Source: Mesostigma viride (Eukaryota; Streptophyta; Mesostigmatophyceae; Mesostigmatales; Mesostigmataceae). Taken from it: a stretch of 64,000 nt of DNA. The first letter of the stretch is position 1, and each line of letters opens with the position of its first letter. Positions 1-11,295 of the stretch are shown here, one piece after another. The notes beneath the pieces were generated by a model. The model had not been told where the DNA came from and did no database searches. It saw nothing but the letters and a program-made list of their open reading frames with translations. The stretch spans positions 28,501 to 92,500 of the forward strand of contig RPFO01000842.1 of assembly GCA_009746045.1 (NCBI GenBank), written 5' to 3'. The position numbers and the translations under genes were made by a program.

Positions 1-912
1 AAATTAGGTACCACCAGCGCAGCGCGGCGCAGACCTTAAAGCCTAGCTACCCGTGGCGCGGCGCCGTACAGTAAAAATAATTCCCAAAAGTTCTCGTACA
101 CGTAACAAAAATTCCTAAAAGTATTCGTACGATAATTACGCGTACAGATATTGGGGCCACTACGGTAGTAGACTAGTAGACCCCTTCTGAGAACACCGAC
201 TCCGACTTAACCAACTCCGACTAATTTAGTCGGACCAATAGTCGGACTTGAGCCGAAAAACGGGCACGGATTCCCCCTTCTGAGAACACCGACTCGGGAC
301 GGACAGCAGCAGCGCCGCGCCGCACGCTCAGGCCGCGTGAAGTGGCCTCTAACGCCGGTGGCCCGCCCCACTTCCAAGCCGGTACGGATGCCAGCATGGC
401 CAGGGCACACCCCGACTAAGCTAGTCGGACACCGACTAACCTACCCCGACTATTTTCCGCTTTTCGCGAAAATACACCCTCCGCATTGGTAGTTTTAATT
501 CGGTTCAGCCGAAAGGCCCTTCGGAATTAGACAATAGCGTTTTATTGGTTGAAAGTGCTACTGTGCCCGCCCAATTAATTAATTATTAGTTTGTTTGTTT
601 GGTTACCGAACAACCGTTGAACTGGCTGCGAAATTTAATAATTCTTTGTTTGTTGACTTTGTTCTGTATAACCCAGCCGGATGCACCGCTCTTACGGCTA
701 GGAAAAGCACATTTTTCAGCCAGAGATTTAATATTTCTTTGTTTGTTAGCGAGAAAGCTGCACACGTGACAGGAAAATAATATTTATTTACACTTTCTTT
801 GTTTGTTTGGTAGCTTCAAAAACTACAGTTCCCTTCACTCGGGAATTAGTTAATTAAAATTCTTTTGTTTTATTTATCATTTGCAGCTGGCCGGCGCCCA
901 GCCTCATAATCA
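1..912. other. Non-coding stretch, no gene seen
   Basis: No open frame here resembles a protein family. The stretch carries short motifs related to the word GTCGGA and its complement at about 195-470, and four AT-rich segments each containing TTTGTTTGTT (about 590-800), which look like a decayed minisatellite. The open frames on the minus strand are short and compositionally biased. Confidence 0.5.
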
Positions 913-1113
913 GGCGGAGCCAATTTTCGGAAGAACCGTTAGGTTCGCCAGAATTGGCGAAGCTTATAAGGCCGTACACGTGAGAAAACATAGGAATAGG
1001 GGATGAAAATCCGTCAATCCATCCATCCATCCATACATACATACATACATCCACCGAATTTGTCCCGAATTTGCAAGCATAAGGGTGAGGTTCTTCCGAA
1101 AATTGGCTCCGCC
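913..1113. mobile_element. Small MITE-like element with 25-bp inverted ends
   Basis: The 25 bases at 913-937 are the exact reverse complement of 1089-1113 (left end begins GGCGGAGCCAATTTTCGG). The 201-bp interior has a short (CATC)n/(CATA)n run and no coding capacity. I see no convincing target duplication. A diverged copy of the right end and its flank recurs at about 1335-1425, including AAGTTACAACGCACGTTACT, so this family is locally duplicated. Seen directly: inverted ends and the related copy. Inferred: a non-autonomous DNA transposon. Confidence 0.6.
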
Positions 1114-1448
1114 GTAGAGTTTCAACGGGCAAGTTGCAAACACGCACGTTACTTGATTATTTAGTAAACCTACCAATGCGGAGGGGGTAGCGGGGTAGAT
1201 TACTAGATAGAGATTAGTCGGAGTCCGACTAATTTCCCCAAAACGCGCCGCGCCAGCAATTTAGTCGGTGTTTGTAGTCGGAGTCGGTGTTCTCGGAAGG
1301 GGTCTAGTCGGTAGCTGTCTTCCGAAAATGAACTATATGTCTTCCGAAAATGGGCTCCGCCGACGAAAGTTTTAACGTGAAAGTTACAACGCACGTTACT
1401 TGATAACTAACTACTAATGCGGACGCTGTATCGGGCTATGCCAGGATA

Positions 1449-2228
1449 GGAGGGGTGACATCTCCAGGCAAAATTTCCTGGATACTAGGGGCCCGTCCCA
1501 GGGCCTGACTGCTGCAGTAAGCGCCGGCCCCTGAATTGAAATAGGGGCTGGCGAGTAAAATGAGGGTCGGCGGCGGTGGCCCCGTATTACTGGCCCCCAA
1601 TAGCGCAGCGCTACGTGGCCGAGCTGCGGCACCACGTGGCAAGATGCGGCACCACGTGGCAAGATGAGGCGCCACGTGGCTTGATGAGGCGCCACTTGGC
1701 TTGATGCCGGCATGCCTCTCCGGCGACAGGCAATTACTGGGCAAGACATATCACAGTACCCTAGTACCATCCGATCTACTTACGTCGCTACACTATCTCT
1801 GTTGGATATCACCGGCGTGGGATTCCAACTAAACTGAACTGAACTGAACTGAACTGGGCAAGACATCTGCAGACTGCATGACAGTGTAGCGCGGCGCGGC
1901 GTGAGGACGGATGCTGACACAGTTCTTTGTGTAGGCATCCGTAGGCCCGTACATAGCGGGCATCCAGGGCATGGCAAGATGGGACGCCACGTGGCATGAT
2001 GCGGCATGCCGCGCTGCTGTACAATATGGGGGCCCGAAATCTAGGGCTGGCGGCTGCATTAAAATTCGGCCCCTGGAATCTCCCCTATAGGGGCCGAAAA
2101 GATGGGGGCTAGCTAGAATTGGTGCCGGTAGCTGCACGGGCCCCTAGTATGGAAATAGGGGCCAGACATTCTGGACCGGCGGCTGCAGGATCCGGCCCAT
2201 ATTTAGCTTGGCTCAATGTCACCCCTCC
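1449..2228. mobile_element. Non-autonomous Mutator-like element (780 bp)
   Basis: The ends are perfect 13-bp inverted repeats, GGAGGGGTGACAT at 1449-1461 and its complement at 2216-2228. Both sides carry the same 10-bp direct repeat TGCCAGGATA (1439-1448 and 2229-2238). A 9-11 bp target duplication with short inverted ends is the hallmark of Mutator-like elements. No transposase is encoded. The interior is GC-rich with internal repeats such as CACGTGGC. An inverted, diverged relative lies at about 41407-42165. Confidence 0.72.
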
Positions 2229-2238
2229 TGCCAGGATA

Positions 2239-3754
2239 TTCTTTATTTCTTGGCAAGTCATCAAGACATCAACCTGATGTTGAGTCGCGTGGACAGGTGG
2301 ACTGAACCATCCTCGTGCTTGATACCCATCCTCGGGTTTGATACCCATACACCAACAGGATAATCAGCGAATCGGATGTGAAATGGTCCTTGGAAGAGAT
2401 TCTTTTTTATCACTTTTCCAACGGGGCAATCGTATTCGCCCCCGATATGACACGCAGCTGGGATGCTTGCCCAGGGCGGTTAGCTCCAGGTGACGCTACG
2501 TGTGAGGCACCCATTTTCCTCCAGTCCGGTTGCCCTTGCAATTACAGCTTCCAATTAGTTGGTGGTGGTGATTCCCGCTTCAAGGAATGTTGTCAGTTAA
2601 CCGCAGCAAGAAATCGGCAAGATCCTGGATCGCTATCACTGACTTGGTAACGCTGGCAACTTACACGTTGCGAGCCCGGGAATTTCAGTCCTAACTGGCG
2701 TGAATAAACTGAGTGACTGTGCGTGGTACCCCTTCACCTAACGATCTTCCTATTGGTAAATAAAAATACCCATTTGCCTGGAAGGAAAATGAGTGACTGA
2801 CTGACAGGCGTTCAGATTACGCAACCGTCGCGTCATTGAGTTCCGTACCTCGCGTTGTGGTCTTCTGGACAACAACAAGCTGATTGCTGACCCTCCACGT
2901 TCAGCCGGACAATTCACGTGCTGACCCTCCACGGCTGACGGAAAACAATTGTGCACGCAAGGCTACGGAAGGAATAAAGGCTACGTAAGGAATAAACGTA
3001 CACCTATTTATCCAAGGATTTATCTGGAAAAAAAAATTGTGCACGCAAGGCTACGGGAAGGCACAGGAATAGAGACGGCTTCATTACAGGGCAGTGAAAG
3101 ATTTGCTGGGATACTGGAGTCTGGATTCGCGAGAGGGCGGGTTATTATAGTAGGCAGCAACGACACTAGCCAACGCCGAACACGAATTAGATAAGCACAC
3201 GATGATAAAAATTAGATTCCCAACAATACATTGGCTCATGACTTCTTCGCAGAATCGATCTCGTCTGGCTGCACTGGATAGCTAGCTGTTTCGTCGTCGT
3301 GCACGAAGCCATAACTGAAAAACACGCTTTCTCATCTAGGGTTTGTGGTGAATTCTTTAGGTTGCCAGTAATCCTCGGCAGCTGAATGTGGTGTACTCGT
3401 ACCTGACCTGCTATTGGGAGGTCGGAAGAGTGTGAACGGGTCCCTCTACTCGAAATATGAGGGGCACGGAGTCCTTCCAGTACTGAAACCAAATTTACAC
3501 TGTCTGCACTACCTCACCGGCCATTTGTTACATCATGCTTCCCAGCTGGTACCACGACAGTTGGGACTGTCTCAACCTGGTTCCTCTTGTTGTGAATCCA
3601 AAGTATACAATACGTATGTGTGGTGTATACGATACGGAGTGGTCTGATCAGGGTGTCAGGATTTCGATGCTTCGCATCCGGAGAGCACCCCGAATCTTTT
3701 GTGTCAACTAGTAGGAGATCAGACAGCGGGTTCCCCCCTTCCCAGTTTCCCGTC
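2239..3754. other. Intergenic and 5' flank of the MBL-GAF gene
   Basis: I see no supported gene. A short direct repeat, TTGTGCACGCAAGGCTACG, occurs at about 2950 and 3038. The last few hundred bases before 3755 should contain the promoter and 5' untranslated region of the downstream metallo-hydrolase gene, but no clear core promoter element could be identified by eye. Confidence 0.4.
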
Positions 3755-6700
3755 ATGAAGGTCAAGTTTTGGGGCACCAGAGGTTCGATTACCAAGGCAG
3801 GGCCCGGCACATTAAAGTATGGCGGCAACACTAGCTGCGTCCAGGTTATCTCCGATAAAGGAACCATGCTTGTGCTTGACTGCGGAACAGGTGCGCATGG
3901 TCTCGGCATGAGCATTGCCAAGGAGGGCAAGGCTGTCAGTGGGCACATCTTGATCACGCATACTCACTGGGACCACATACAAGGAGTGCCATTTTTCACC
4001 CCACTTTTTATTCCGGGGAATAGCTTCCACATCTATGGCCCAAAGGGCATGGGCGAGAGCATGCGCGAAACGCTGCAGGGCCAAATGCAGGTACGTTCAA
4101 CCGTGGCGCTGGCTTCTGATTTAACCGTGGCTTCTCACTGGCCTCTGACGCGTCTCAGCGCACAAGAGTTTCATGCGAATGGCCCGGCACACTGGGTTGA
4201 AAAGGGCTTAGCTGTAGTTACACTAAATAGTTTGTTCATGGTTTTTCTTACTACTAATTGGAATGCTCTTTGTCCTCGGTTTCAGGGCATTGTGTGTCAT
4301 CCTTCTTACTGGCATGGGGTTCTCGAAGCTAGTGGCTGTGGGCTGGTAAAGCACCCGTATTACCCACAGACTCAGTCTGCTTAAGCCTCTTGAATGCACA
4401 ACCCTGTTCTGGCTCTTCGTGGGGGTTTGAAAGGGGCTTGCGTCGCCATACAGTGGCAAGAGTCTCCCTGGCGTAGGTGGGCACACTTTGGCATGCATCG
4501 TGTCTATGATGTGCAACGCAAATCGCTTTCTGACAGCTGGCAGGGAAATGCATTCATGGTGAAGTGCCTCCTCTCGACTTGTCCCGTAGATACTAGCCTG
4601 TATGTTAGCACTACACTGGTCTCTTTCGGTGTGTGCCTGCGTGTGCGGACGCATGCATTACATGCGTCATAAGCGCTTTCTGGGGTTGGCGAAGTATTTT
4701 ACAAAGACTTCAACATGCATGCGCATGCAGAAGTACACCTATTTAATTATTTTATATTTTTCAATTTTTTAATTATTCATTTATTCAGACCGGCCCGGAC
4801 GGTGCACCCTTGGTATCTGCACGGCATGTGCTTGTGGTTTTGCCACCTGCCCTCACCGTGTGTGCTGGCTGCAGTACACCTACTTCCCGATTTCCATGGA
4901 GGCCTTCAACGCGAACGTGGAGGTGAGTCATAGAAGGCTGCGTGCGTGGAGATAACGCGCAACGTTGTTACGTAGTTTTTTACTGGGGTATCGCCATTAG
5001 GTTGAAGCTGGAGCACCGCTTTTGAGCTGGGAGCTGACCTCGCTTCTCGCATTATGCCCAAGCTGTGTTTCGGGCCAGCCATCCGTAAGTCTTGCTTGAT
5101 CTGCGCCACCAGATACTTTTGGGGGATTCAGTATGTTCCTTTCCTCTTTGTGACGCTGGATTTGGTGTTTCGCTCGCCGCTAGTTGGCTGAGTGGCTTTT
5201 CGTTTCCTTCTCCACCCTGTTTGCTGTGCGCCATCCTGCCTGGCACACCCACAAAACCCCTCACACACAGACGAAGCGATCATTTCCACTAATGTTGATA
5301 CCGATTCCATCTCAAAGTTCGATCTTTTTCCCACAAACGAAGCTTACTATTGTGACTGTCCTTGTTGTCACTAATGTTACTACTACACGTACCATTACTT
5401 GCTGCGCATTATTACTTACTGTCTCATGATCATGTATACACTGTAATTCTATCGTTATTTGCAACGAACGCGTGTTTCTGTTCCTCACCAGTTCCATGAC
5501 CTGGTCGAAGGCACGTTCCAGATCGACGACGTCAAAGTAACGGCGCACTATATGAACCACCCGGCGCTCACCATCGGCTACCGCATCGAGGCCGACGGTG
5601 CCAGTGTGGTGTACTGCACCGACCACGAGCCGCACGACCGGGCGCTGGCGGCGGGGGGGACACCAGGTGGGAGGCCAGCCACAAAAGAGGGGGGAGTGGG
5701 GGTAGGGTATCCAGGTTTGGGGTTGGCGTTGAGGTTTGGAGGCTGGGGGTAGTGGCCTGGGGGTAGGGGAACGGGGTTTGGCAGTTGGGGTAAGGGATTG
5801 TGGGGGTCCAGAGTCCAGGGTTTGGGGTTGCAAGGTGGGGAGCACATGGTTCGGGGTTGGGACAGGGGTGGTGGAAGGGAGCAGAGGTTTGGGTGGGAGC
5901 GGCAGACAGGGGCTGGGGCGGTGGTGGTGGAACAGGGGATTGGATTGGTGGCGCAGGGGGGGCTGAGAACGTTTGGCAGCCCAGGTTTGGTGCCGTGGCA
6001 CCGTCGCACCCTTCATGTACCACAATGTTTTCCCATTTCCCTCGTATCCCCTCCTCTTATTTGACCCACCTGGACTTGATCGTTATCGCTGTTATCTTAG
6101 TTGCTGCCGTCTCCGCTCCAAGGCTTCAAGGTTTATCCTTGCATCTTCCCCTCCTTGAGGTCGACCTTTCTCGTTTTCCCAACAAGCTGCATATCCCCGG
6201 GCCTTGTCTGCCTCTGATGTCCTTGGCTCCCACCGCGTGCCACCATCATCTGCCGCAGAGCAAGGCAGCTCGGACGAAGCGCACTGCCGCTTCATGCACG
6301 GTGCCGACCTGCTAATCCATGACTGCCAGTATAGGTCGGAAGAGTATGCTGCCAAGGTCGGCTGGGGCCACTCGACCATGGAATACGTGGTCGACATGGC
6401 GCTGCATGCGCGGGTGGGTATATAGCTGTATATATACGTTATGCTGATACCATTAGCGCAAGTAAGAGCAATTGCAGGAGCCACTGGTCGACATGGCGTG
6501 GCATGCGCGGGTGAGTTAGCAAGGGTAGTGGTTGTGAGTTTTGACGACCAAGACTCACAGTTGGCACGCCAAGTAATGACTGGTTTGGTGTTCCACCAAA
6601 CCAGTCATTACTTGGCGTGCCAACTGTGAGTCTTGGTGGAACACACCAAACCAGTCATTACTTGTGGTGATAGTAATGTGGGGTAGTACAGGCAAGGAGT

Positions 6701-8073
6701 TGTATGTACATTGTGTGGTTGTATAGTCAAGGAACCACAAGTACAGGTATCAGTAATACTTTGATTAACCCATTCGAACCCCCAACCACCCGTTCCACCG
6801 AGTACGTTGCGCCAAATCGACGAACCTTCCATGCCTGTTCTTTGGCTGTCCCTCCCCTGAGAATCGCAAACCCCGTCCTTGGCCCGTAATCGCTCCTGTC
6901 TTCATAATGCCAGTATCAGCAGTAGTCTTTAGTGTTAGCATTCGTCTTCAGTGTCAGCATTCGTCTTCAGTGTTAGAATTCGTCTTCAGTGTCAGCATTC
7001 GTCTTCAGTGTCAGCATCCGTCTTCAGTGTCAGCATCCGTCTTCAGTGTCAGCATTCGTCTTCAGTGTCAGCATTCGTGTTCAGTGTCATCATTGTTTTC
7101 AGTGTCAGCATTCGTCTTCAGTGTCAGCATTCGTCTTCAGTGTCAGCATTCGTCTTCAGTGTCAGTAGTCTTGATCCTTGTCCCGCCAATACCCTCTTAC
7201 CCTGAACATTTTAAACTCAACTTACGTAGTCAACTCCCATCTTGTCCTAACTCTATGTGTCCCTCCCCACACCCACCCACCCCACTCAAATGCTTCCCCC
7301 CCGCCGCCCCCCCTCCCCCCCCCCCAAAGGTCCACAAACTCGCCCTCTTCCACCACGACCCGATGCGCACCGATGAGGGCGTCGACCTGCTTGTGGCCGA
7401 TGCTAACAAACGCGTCACCACCAAGGTAGCCGCTGCGACTGATGTCGACGATGCATTCCCCGTGGCCACCACGGTCTTTGGTGCGGCCGAGCAAGAGGAG
7501 ATCAAGGTGGAGGCCCACGGGGGTGCCGAAATCACCCTGGGCTCCGACCTGATGGGGCCGGAGATGGCGCGCAGCCGCGAGGCATGGGACATCGAGGTGC
7601 TGAGCAAGGCGCAGCGGCCCCAGTTCTCGGGGAGCAACGCGGACGTGCACCACACGGTGCTGGTGTATGTCACTGACCCGCCCGTGGTCAAGCTGCTCGA
7701 GGAGGCGTTCAAGGGGGAGAGCTACGTGACCGCGCACTGGGCGCAGAGCGTCAAGGAGTACAAAGGGGTGAGTGGAAACGCCAAGAATTACACAATGACG
7801 GGGAAGGTCGGGGTTGGGGTTTGGGGGGGGCTGGTTTGGGGGGTTGGGTGGGTGGGTGGGTGGGTGGGTGGGTGGGTGGGTGGGTGGGTGGGTGGGTGGG
7901 TGGGTGGGTGGGTGGGTGGGTGGGTGGGTGGGTGGGTGGGTGGGTGGGTGGGTGGGTGGGTGGGTGGGTGGGTGGGTGGGTGGGTGGGTGGGTGGGTGGG
8001 TGGGTGGGTGGTGGGTGGGGGTGGGTGGGTGGGTGGGTGGGTGGGTGGGGTTTGGGGCTGGGGGGGTGACGTG

Positions 8074-8104
<31 letters not shown>

Positions 8105-8379
8105 TGGGGGGATGGGGTGGGGAGTGGGGGGTGGGGTGGGGTGTGTGGGGGGTTTGGGGGTGGGGTGGGGGGTGGGTGGGCGGTGGGTTGGCGGGTGGGT
8201 GGGCGGGTGGTGGGTGGGGTGGGGGTGGGGGTGGTGGTGGGGTGGGGTGGGTGGGGGTGGGGTGGGGGGTGGGGGGGGGTGGGGTGGGGGGTGGGGTGGG
8301 GGGTGGGGTGGGGTGGGGTGGGGGGGGGTGGGGGGGGGGGTGGGGGGTGGGGGGGGGGTGGGGGTGGGGGTGGGGGGGT

Positions 8380-8412
<33 letters not shown>

Positions 8413-10142
8413 GGGGGTGGGGGTGGGGGTGGGGTGGGGGTTGGGTGGGGGGGGGGGTTGGGTGGGGGGTGGGGGGTGGGGGGGTGGGGGGGGGGGGGTG
8501 GGGGGGTGGGGGGTGGGGGGGGGGGGGGGGGTGGGGGTGGGGGGGTGGGGGGTGGGGGGTGGGTGTGGGTGTGTGGGTGGGTGGGGGGATTGGGGATTGG
8601 CGGGGGGGGGGGAGGGAGTTGGGGGTTGGGGGTTGGGGGGGGGCAGGTTGGGCAGGTTGGGCTGGGATGAGAAGGGGTTGGACATTGCTGCATGGGTGTC
8701 TCTGTGATCAAGCAAATGTCTGGTTCGAATGTCTGGATTCTTCTGTAGCCTGCTGCCTTTGCCTTCCTATATCCCTCAACGTATGTCATTGGGATGCTAG
8801 TGTTACCTTCCCCAAGTTTGAATTGCCTTGGGGTGGGAAGATAATGGCTACTTCGGTGTCAGCTGCTGCCGGTCGTGAAGCCCGTTGCCTTCCCCTTCTG
8901 CCCTCAATCCCGGTCTCCCATGCAAGACACTGCGCGCCCCCCCCCCCCTAAGACTCCTTTTCCCCCTTGACCCTCCCTTGCCCCGTCTGTCCCTCTGCCC
9001 CCCTCCATCACCCTCTGCGTTCTTCCTTCTCATCTCATGTGCGTTTTCCTTTTTCCCTCCTTGCCCCTACCTCGTCATCCTGCCTGTCTAGCCTCCCTCG
9101 TGTGCTGGCCCCTAAGCACCATCCCTCCCCATCCCCCCCCATCCCTTCCTCTCCACCCCCCCCTGCCCTTGCTCTTTCCCCAGATGCTGCAAACCCACCG
9201 CCCATCCCTGGTGGTACTAGGGAAGTCCCCCGGCGGCGTGGCAGACGCCGGCCTTAAGCTCTTCCCCGAGACCAGGGTGGCGGTGGATGGCGTCGACATC
9301 ATCGTGGTGTGCGAGGATGGCCAGCGGTCGACGGGCCACCTGGAGGTGACCCAGTGGCTGCAGGCGCCCTTCAGCCCCTTTTACGCGCGCACACGCGTGC
9401 GCTCGCTGCTCCTGCGTGTGAGCAGCAAGTGGGTGGCTGCCACGCGTCACATGCAGGAGGAGCAGCGGCTCGACACGCTGCGCAGCCTCCAGGTGCTGGA
9501 CACCGAGGCGGAGCCCAAGTACGTAGTGGTAGTACTACTATCTGTGTGAGTACTTCTACACATAGGCAAGCCCTCCGTGCAGCCTCCAGGTGCTGGACGC
9601 CGAGGCAGAGCCCAAGTACGTGGTGGTAGTGTGACTTTTGACCCAAGTACGTGGTCGTAGTGTGACGATTAACAATTGTGCTAAGCAATCAGAAAGCGTA
9701 GTATCATAGTAGTACCGCGCTTAACAATTGTGCTAAGCAATCAGAAAGCGTAGTATCATAGTAGTACCTCTACAAGTAGGTAAGCCCTCTGTCCAGCCTC
9801 CAAGAGTCAGGCACCGATGCAGGGACCAACTTCATGTCTCCTCAGGGAAAGAACTAGCCAGTTTGTGCAGCTATATAATAAGCCCTACACGCTGCACCGG
9901 CTGCAGGTGCCCATCCGCCCGCCCGTGCGCCCATCCATCCACCCACCCACCCACCCACCCACCCACCCACCCACCCACCCACCCACCCACCCACCCACCC
10001 ACCCACCCACCCACCCACCCACCCACCCACCCACCCACCCACCCACCCACCCACCCACCCACCCACCCACCCACCCACCCACCCACCCACCCACCCACCC
10101 ACCCACCTACCCACCCTCCCACCCACCCACCCACCCACCCAC

Positions 10143-10213
<71 letters not shown>

Positions 10214-11295
10214 TCTATCTGTTCCATGTTGCTAACCCTATCTATCTCCCTATCTCTCTATCTCCCTATCTATCACTTACCAGGTACGACCTGATCACGG
10301 CGCTCGCCTCCAAGCTCTTCCACACCAACATCGCACTCGTGTCCCTCGTGGACAACGAGCGGCAGTGGTTCAAGTCGGCCGCGGGGCTGGACGCGCGAGA
10401 GACGCACCGCGACATGGCCTTCTGCGCGCACGCAATCCTGCAGGAGGACGTGTTCCAGGTGAGCTGGATCTATCGGGTGTGGGTGTGTGGGTGGGGGGGA
10501 TAGCTATAGACATGTGAGATATATCCAGTAGTAGGAAGAATATGCGCGCAATCCTGCCGGATGTGTTCCAAGTTCATGCCGCTGTCGCTCAGCCAAGCCC
10601 TGTGACCATGTGTGTATACAAATGTATGGGAGCCATAGGGTTATCTTATCTTACTCTGCGGAGTTCTGTTAGTCGGCAGGAGGATGCCGTCTAGTTGTGC
10701 GCCGACCTTCTTGCCATACCCCCCCCCCCCCCCCCTTGCTTATCAAGTATCATTCACGTGCCCCTAAAGTACTCGTTATACCCCGCTCCCTCCCCCCTTG
10801 CTTCCACATTCCCGACACCATGGTCAATAGACGCACGCTTCTGGCGTATGGCCCACCTAACCCCACCCTTTGGAATTTCTTGCGCCCCCACCCACCACCC
10901 ACCCACCCACCCACCCACCCACCCACCCACCCACCCACCCACCCACCCACCCACAGATCCCTGACGCCACGATCGACAACCGGTTCGCCGAGAACCCTCT
11001 GGTGACCTCGGGCCCCCGCGTCCGTTTCTACGCGGGGGTACCCCTCAAGATGGACAACGGCCACAACGTGGGTACTCTCTGCGTGATCGACGCTCGCCCG
11101 AAGACGCTCAAGCCCAACGAGGTCGAGCTGCTCAAGCAGCTGGGGCAGACCGTGTCCGCATTCCTGCAGGCGTCCAACGAGGCCGACGATGTGCTGGCGG
11201 CCCCCTTTGTGGCAGGCCTGGCCAGCCCCGTGGCCGCCGCCGCCGCCAAACCTGCGGGGGGGGTCCCCAAGAGTACCGCCTGCTCGATCCAATGA
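3755..11295 (+). CDS. MBL-fold hydrolase / pseudo-receiver / GAF fusion protein, 8 exons
   Basis: Exons: 3755-4090, 4875-4922, 5492-5666, 6259-6413, 7330-7767, 9184-9518, 10284-10458, 10957-11295. All introns are GT-AG and the joined frame is 2001 bases (666 residues plus TGA). The start [11 protein letters not shown] is the canonical beginning of this metallo-hydrolase family; an upstream in-frame Met at 3620 only adds unlike sequence. Metal-site residues are present: HTHWDH (69-74), His151, Asp172, His224 and His247. Residues about 345-460 look like a response-regulator receiver fold (LVYVTDPP near the start, [16 protein letters not shown] at the end), but the phospho-acceptor position after PSLVVL is Gly, so it is probably not phosphorylated. 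Residues about 475-640 are a GAF domain (ending [10 protein letters not shown]). The last four residues, CSIQ, form a CaaX-like box. Known: similar fusions are bacterial signalling or hydrolase proteins. Inferred: a ligand-sensing hydrolase, substrate unknown. Confidence 0.88.
6547..6637. repeat. Perfect 44-bp-arm hairpin in intron 4
   Basis: Positions 6547-6590 are the exact reverse complement of 6594-6637, leaving only a 3-base loop (TTC). A third partial copy of one arm follows at about 6638-6663. It lies in an intron of the MBL-GAF gene and would fold into a long perfect hairpin in the pre-mRNA. It could be a snap-back duplication, a tiny fold-back transposon or a small-RNA precursor; nothing in the sequence decides between these. 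Confidence 0.85.
6911..7170. repeat. 19-bp minisatellite in intron 4
   Basis: About 13 copies of a 19-bp unit (GTCTTCAGTGTCAGCATTC) with substitutions and small length changes. The unit lacks stop codons in the plus frames, which produces a spurious frame encoding [11 protein letters not shown]-type repeats that runs into exon 5. It is entirely intronic. Confidence 0.85.
7845..8660 (+). repeat. (GGGT)n and G-tract array in intron 5
   Basis: About 150-220 bases of near-perfect GGGT (7845-8050) grade into about 600 bases made almost only of G with scattered T, including one G run of more than 25 bases (around 8390-8410). The G strand is the coding strand, so the array would be present in the pre-mRNA and is a strong G-quadruplex candidate. 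Long open frames across it encode only Gly, Trp and Val repeats and are not genes. Confidence 0.9.
9572..9767 (+). repeat. Partial duplication of exon 6 end and tandem 47-52 bp repeat
   Basis: Positions 9572-9632 repeat the 3' end of exon 6 and its splice donor (original at about 9478-9535) with a few changes, including CAGCCTCCAGGTGCTGGAC and the donor GTACGTGGTGG. Just downstream a unit containing TTAACAATTGTGCTAAGCAA occurs twice (about 9668-9714 and 9720-9767). A weaker third trace of the exon piece is at about 9795-9830. Confidence 0.8.
9938..10213. repeat. (CCCA)n followed by (CCAG)n in intron 6
   Basis: About 205 bases of the tetranucleotide CCCA, with two single-base variants near 10108-10117, switch abruptly at about 10144 to about 70 bases of CCAG. 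The array ends about 70 bases before exon 7. Every frame is open on both strands, giving spurious HPPT and VGGW repeat translations. Confidence 0.95.
10893..10952. repeat. (CCCA)n directly before exon 8
   Basis: A 60-base CCCA run forms the 3' end of intron 7 and merges with the acceptor CCACAG at 10951-10956. It therefore doubles as the pyrimidine-rich tract for splicing to exon 8. A C-only run (about 10720-10735) sits at the other end of the same intron. Confidence 0.9.

Noticed and set aside
2378-2650. 90-residue plus-strand frame
   Set aside because: No recognisable domain, no codon bias like that of the supported exons, and no splice or homology support.
5736-6315. Gly-rich plus-strand frames between exons 3 and 4 of the MBL-GAF gene
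   Set aside because: They cover a purine-rich intron; the exon-to-exon protein match skips them with clean splice sites.
7845-8660. Telomere-like DNA
   Set aside because: GGGT repeats are embedded in an intron between verified exons and lack a telomeric unit such as TTTAGGG.
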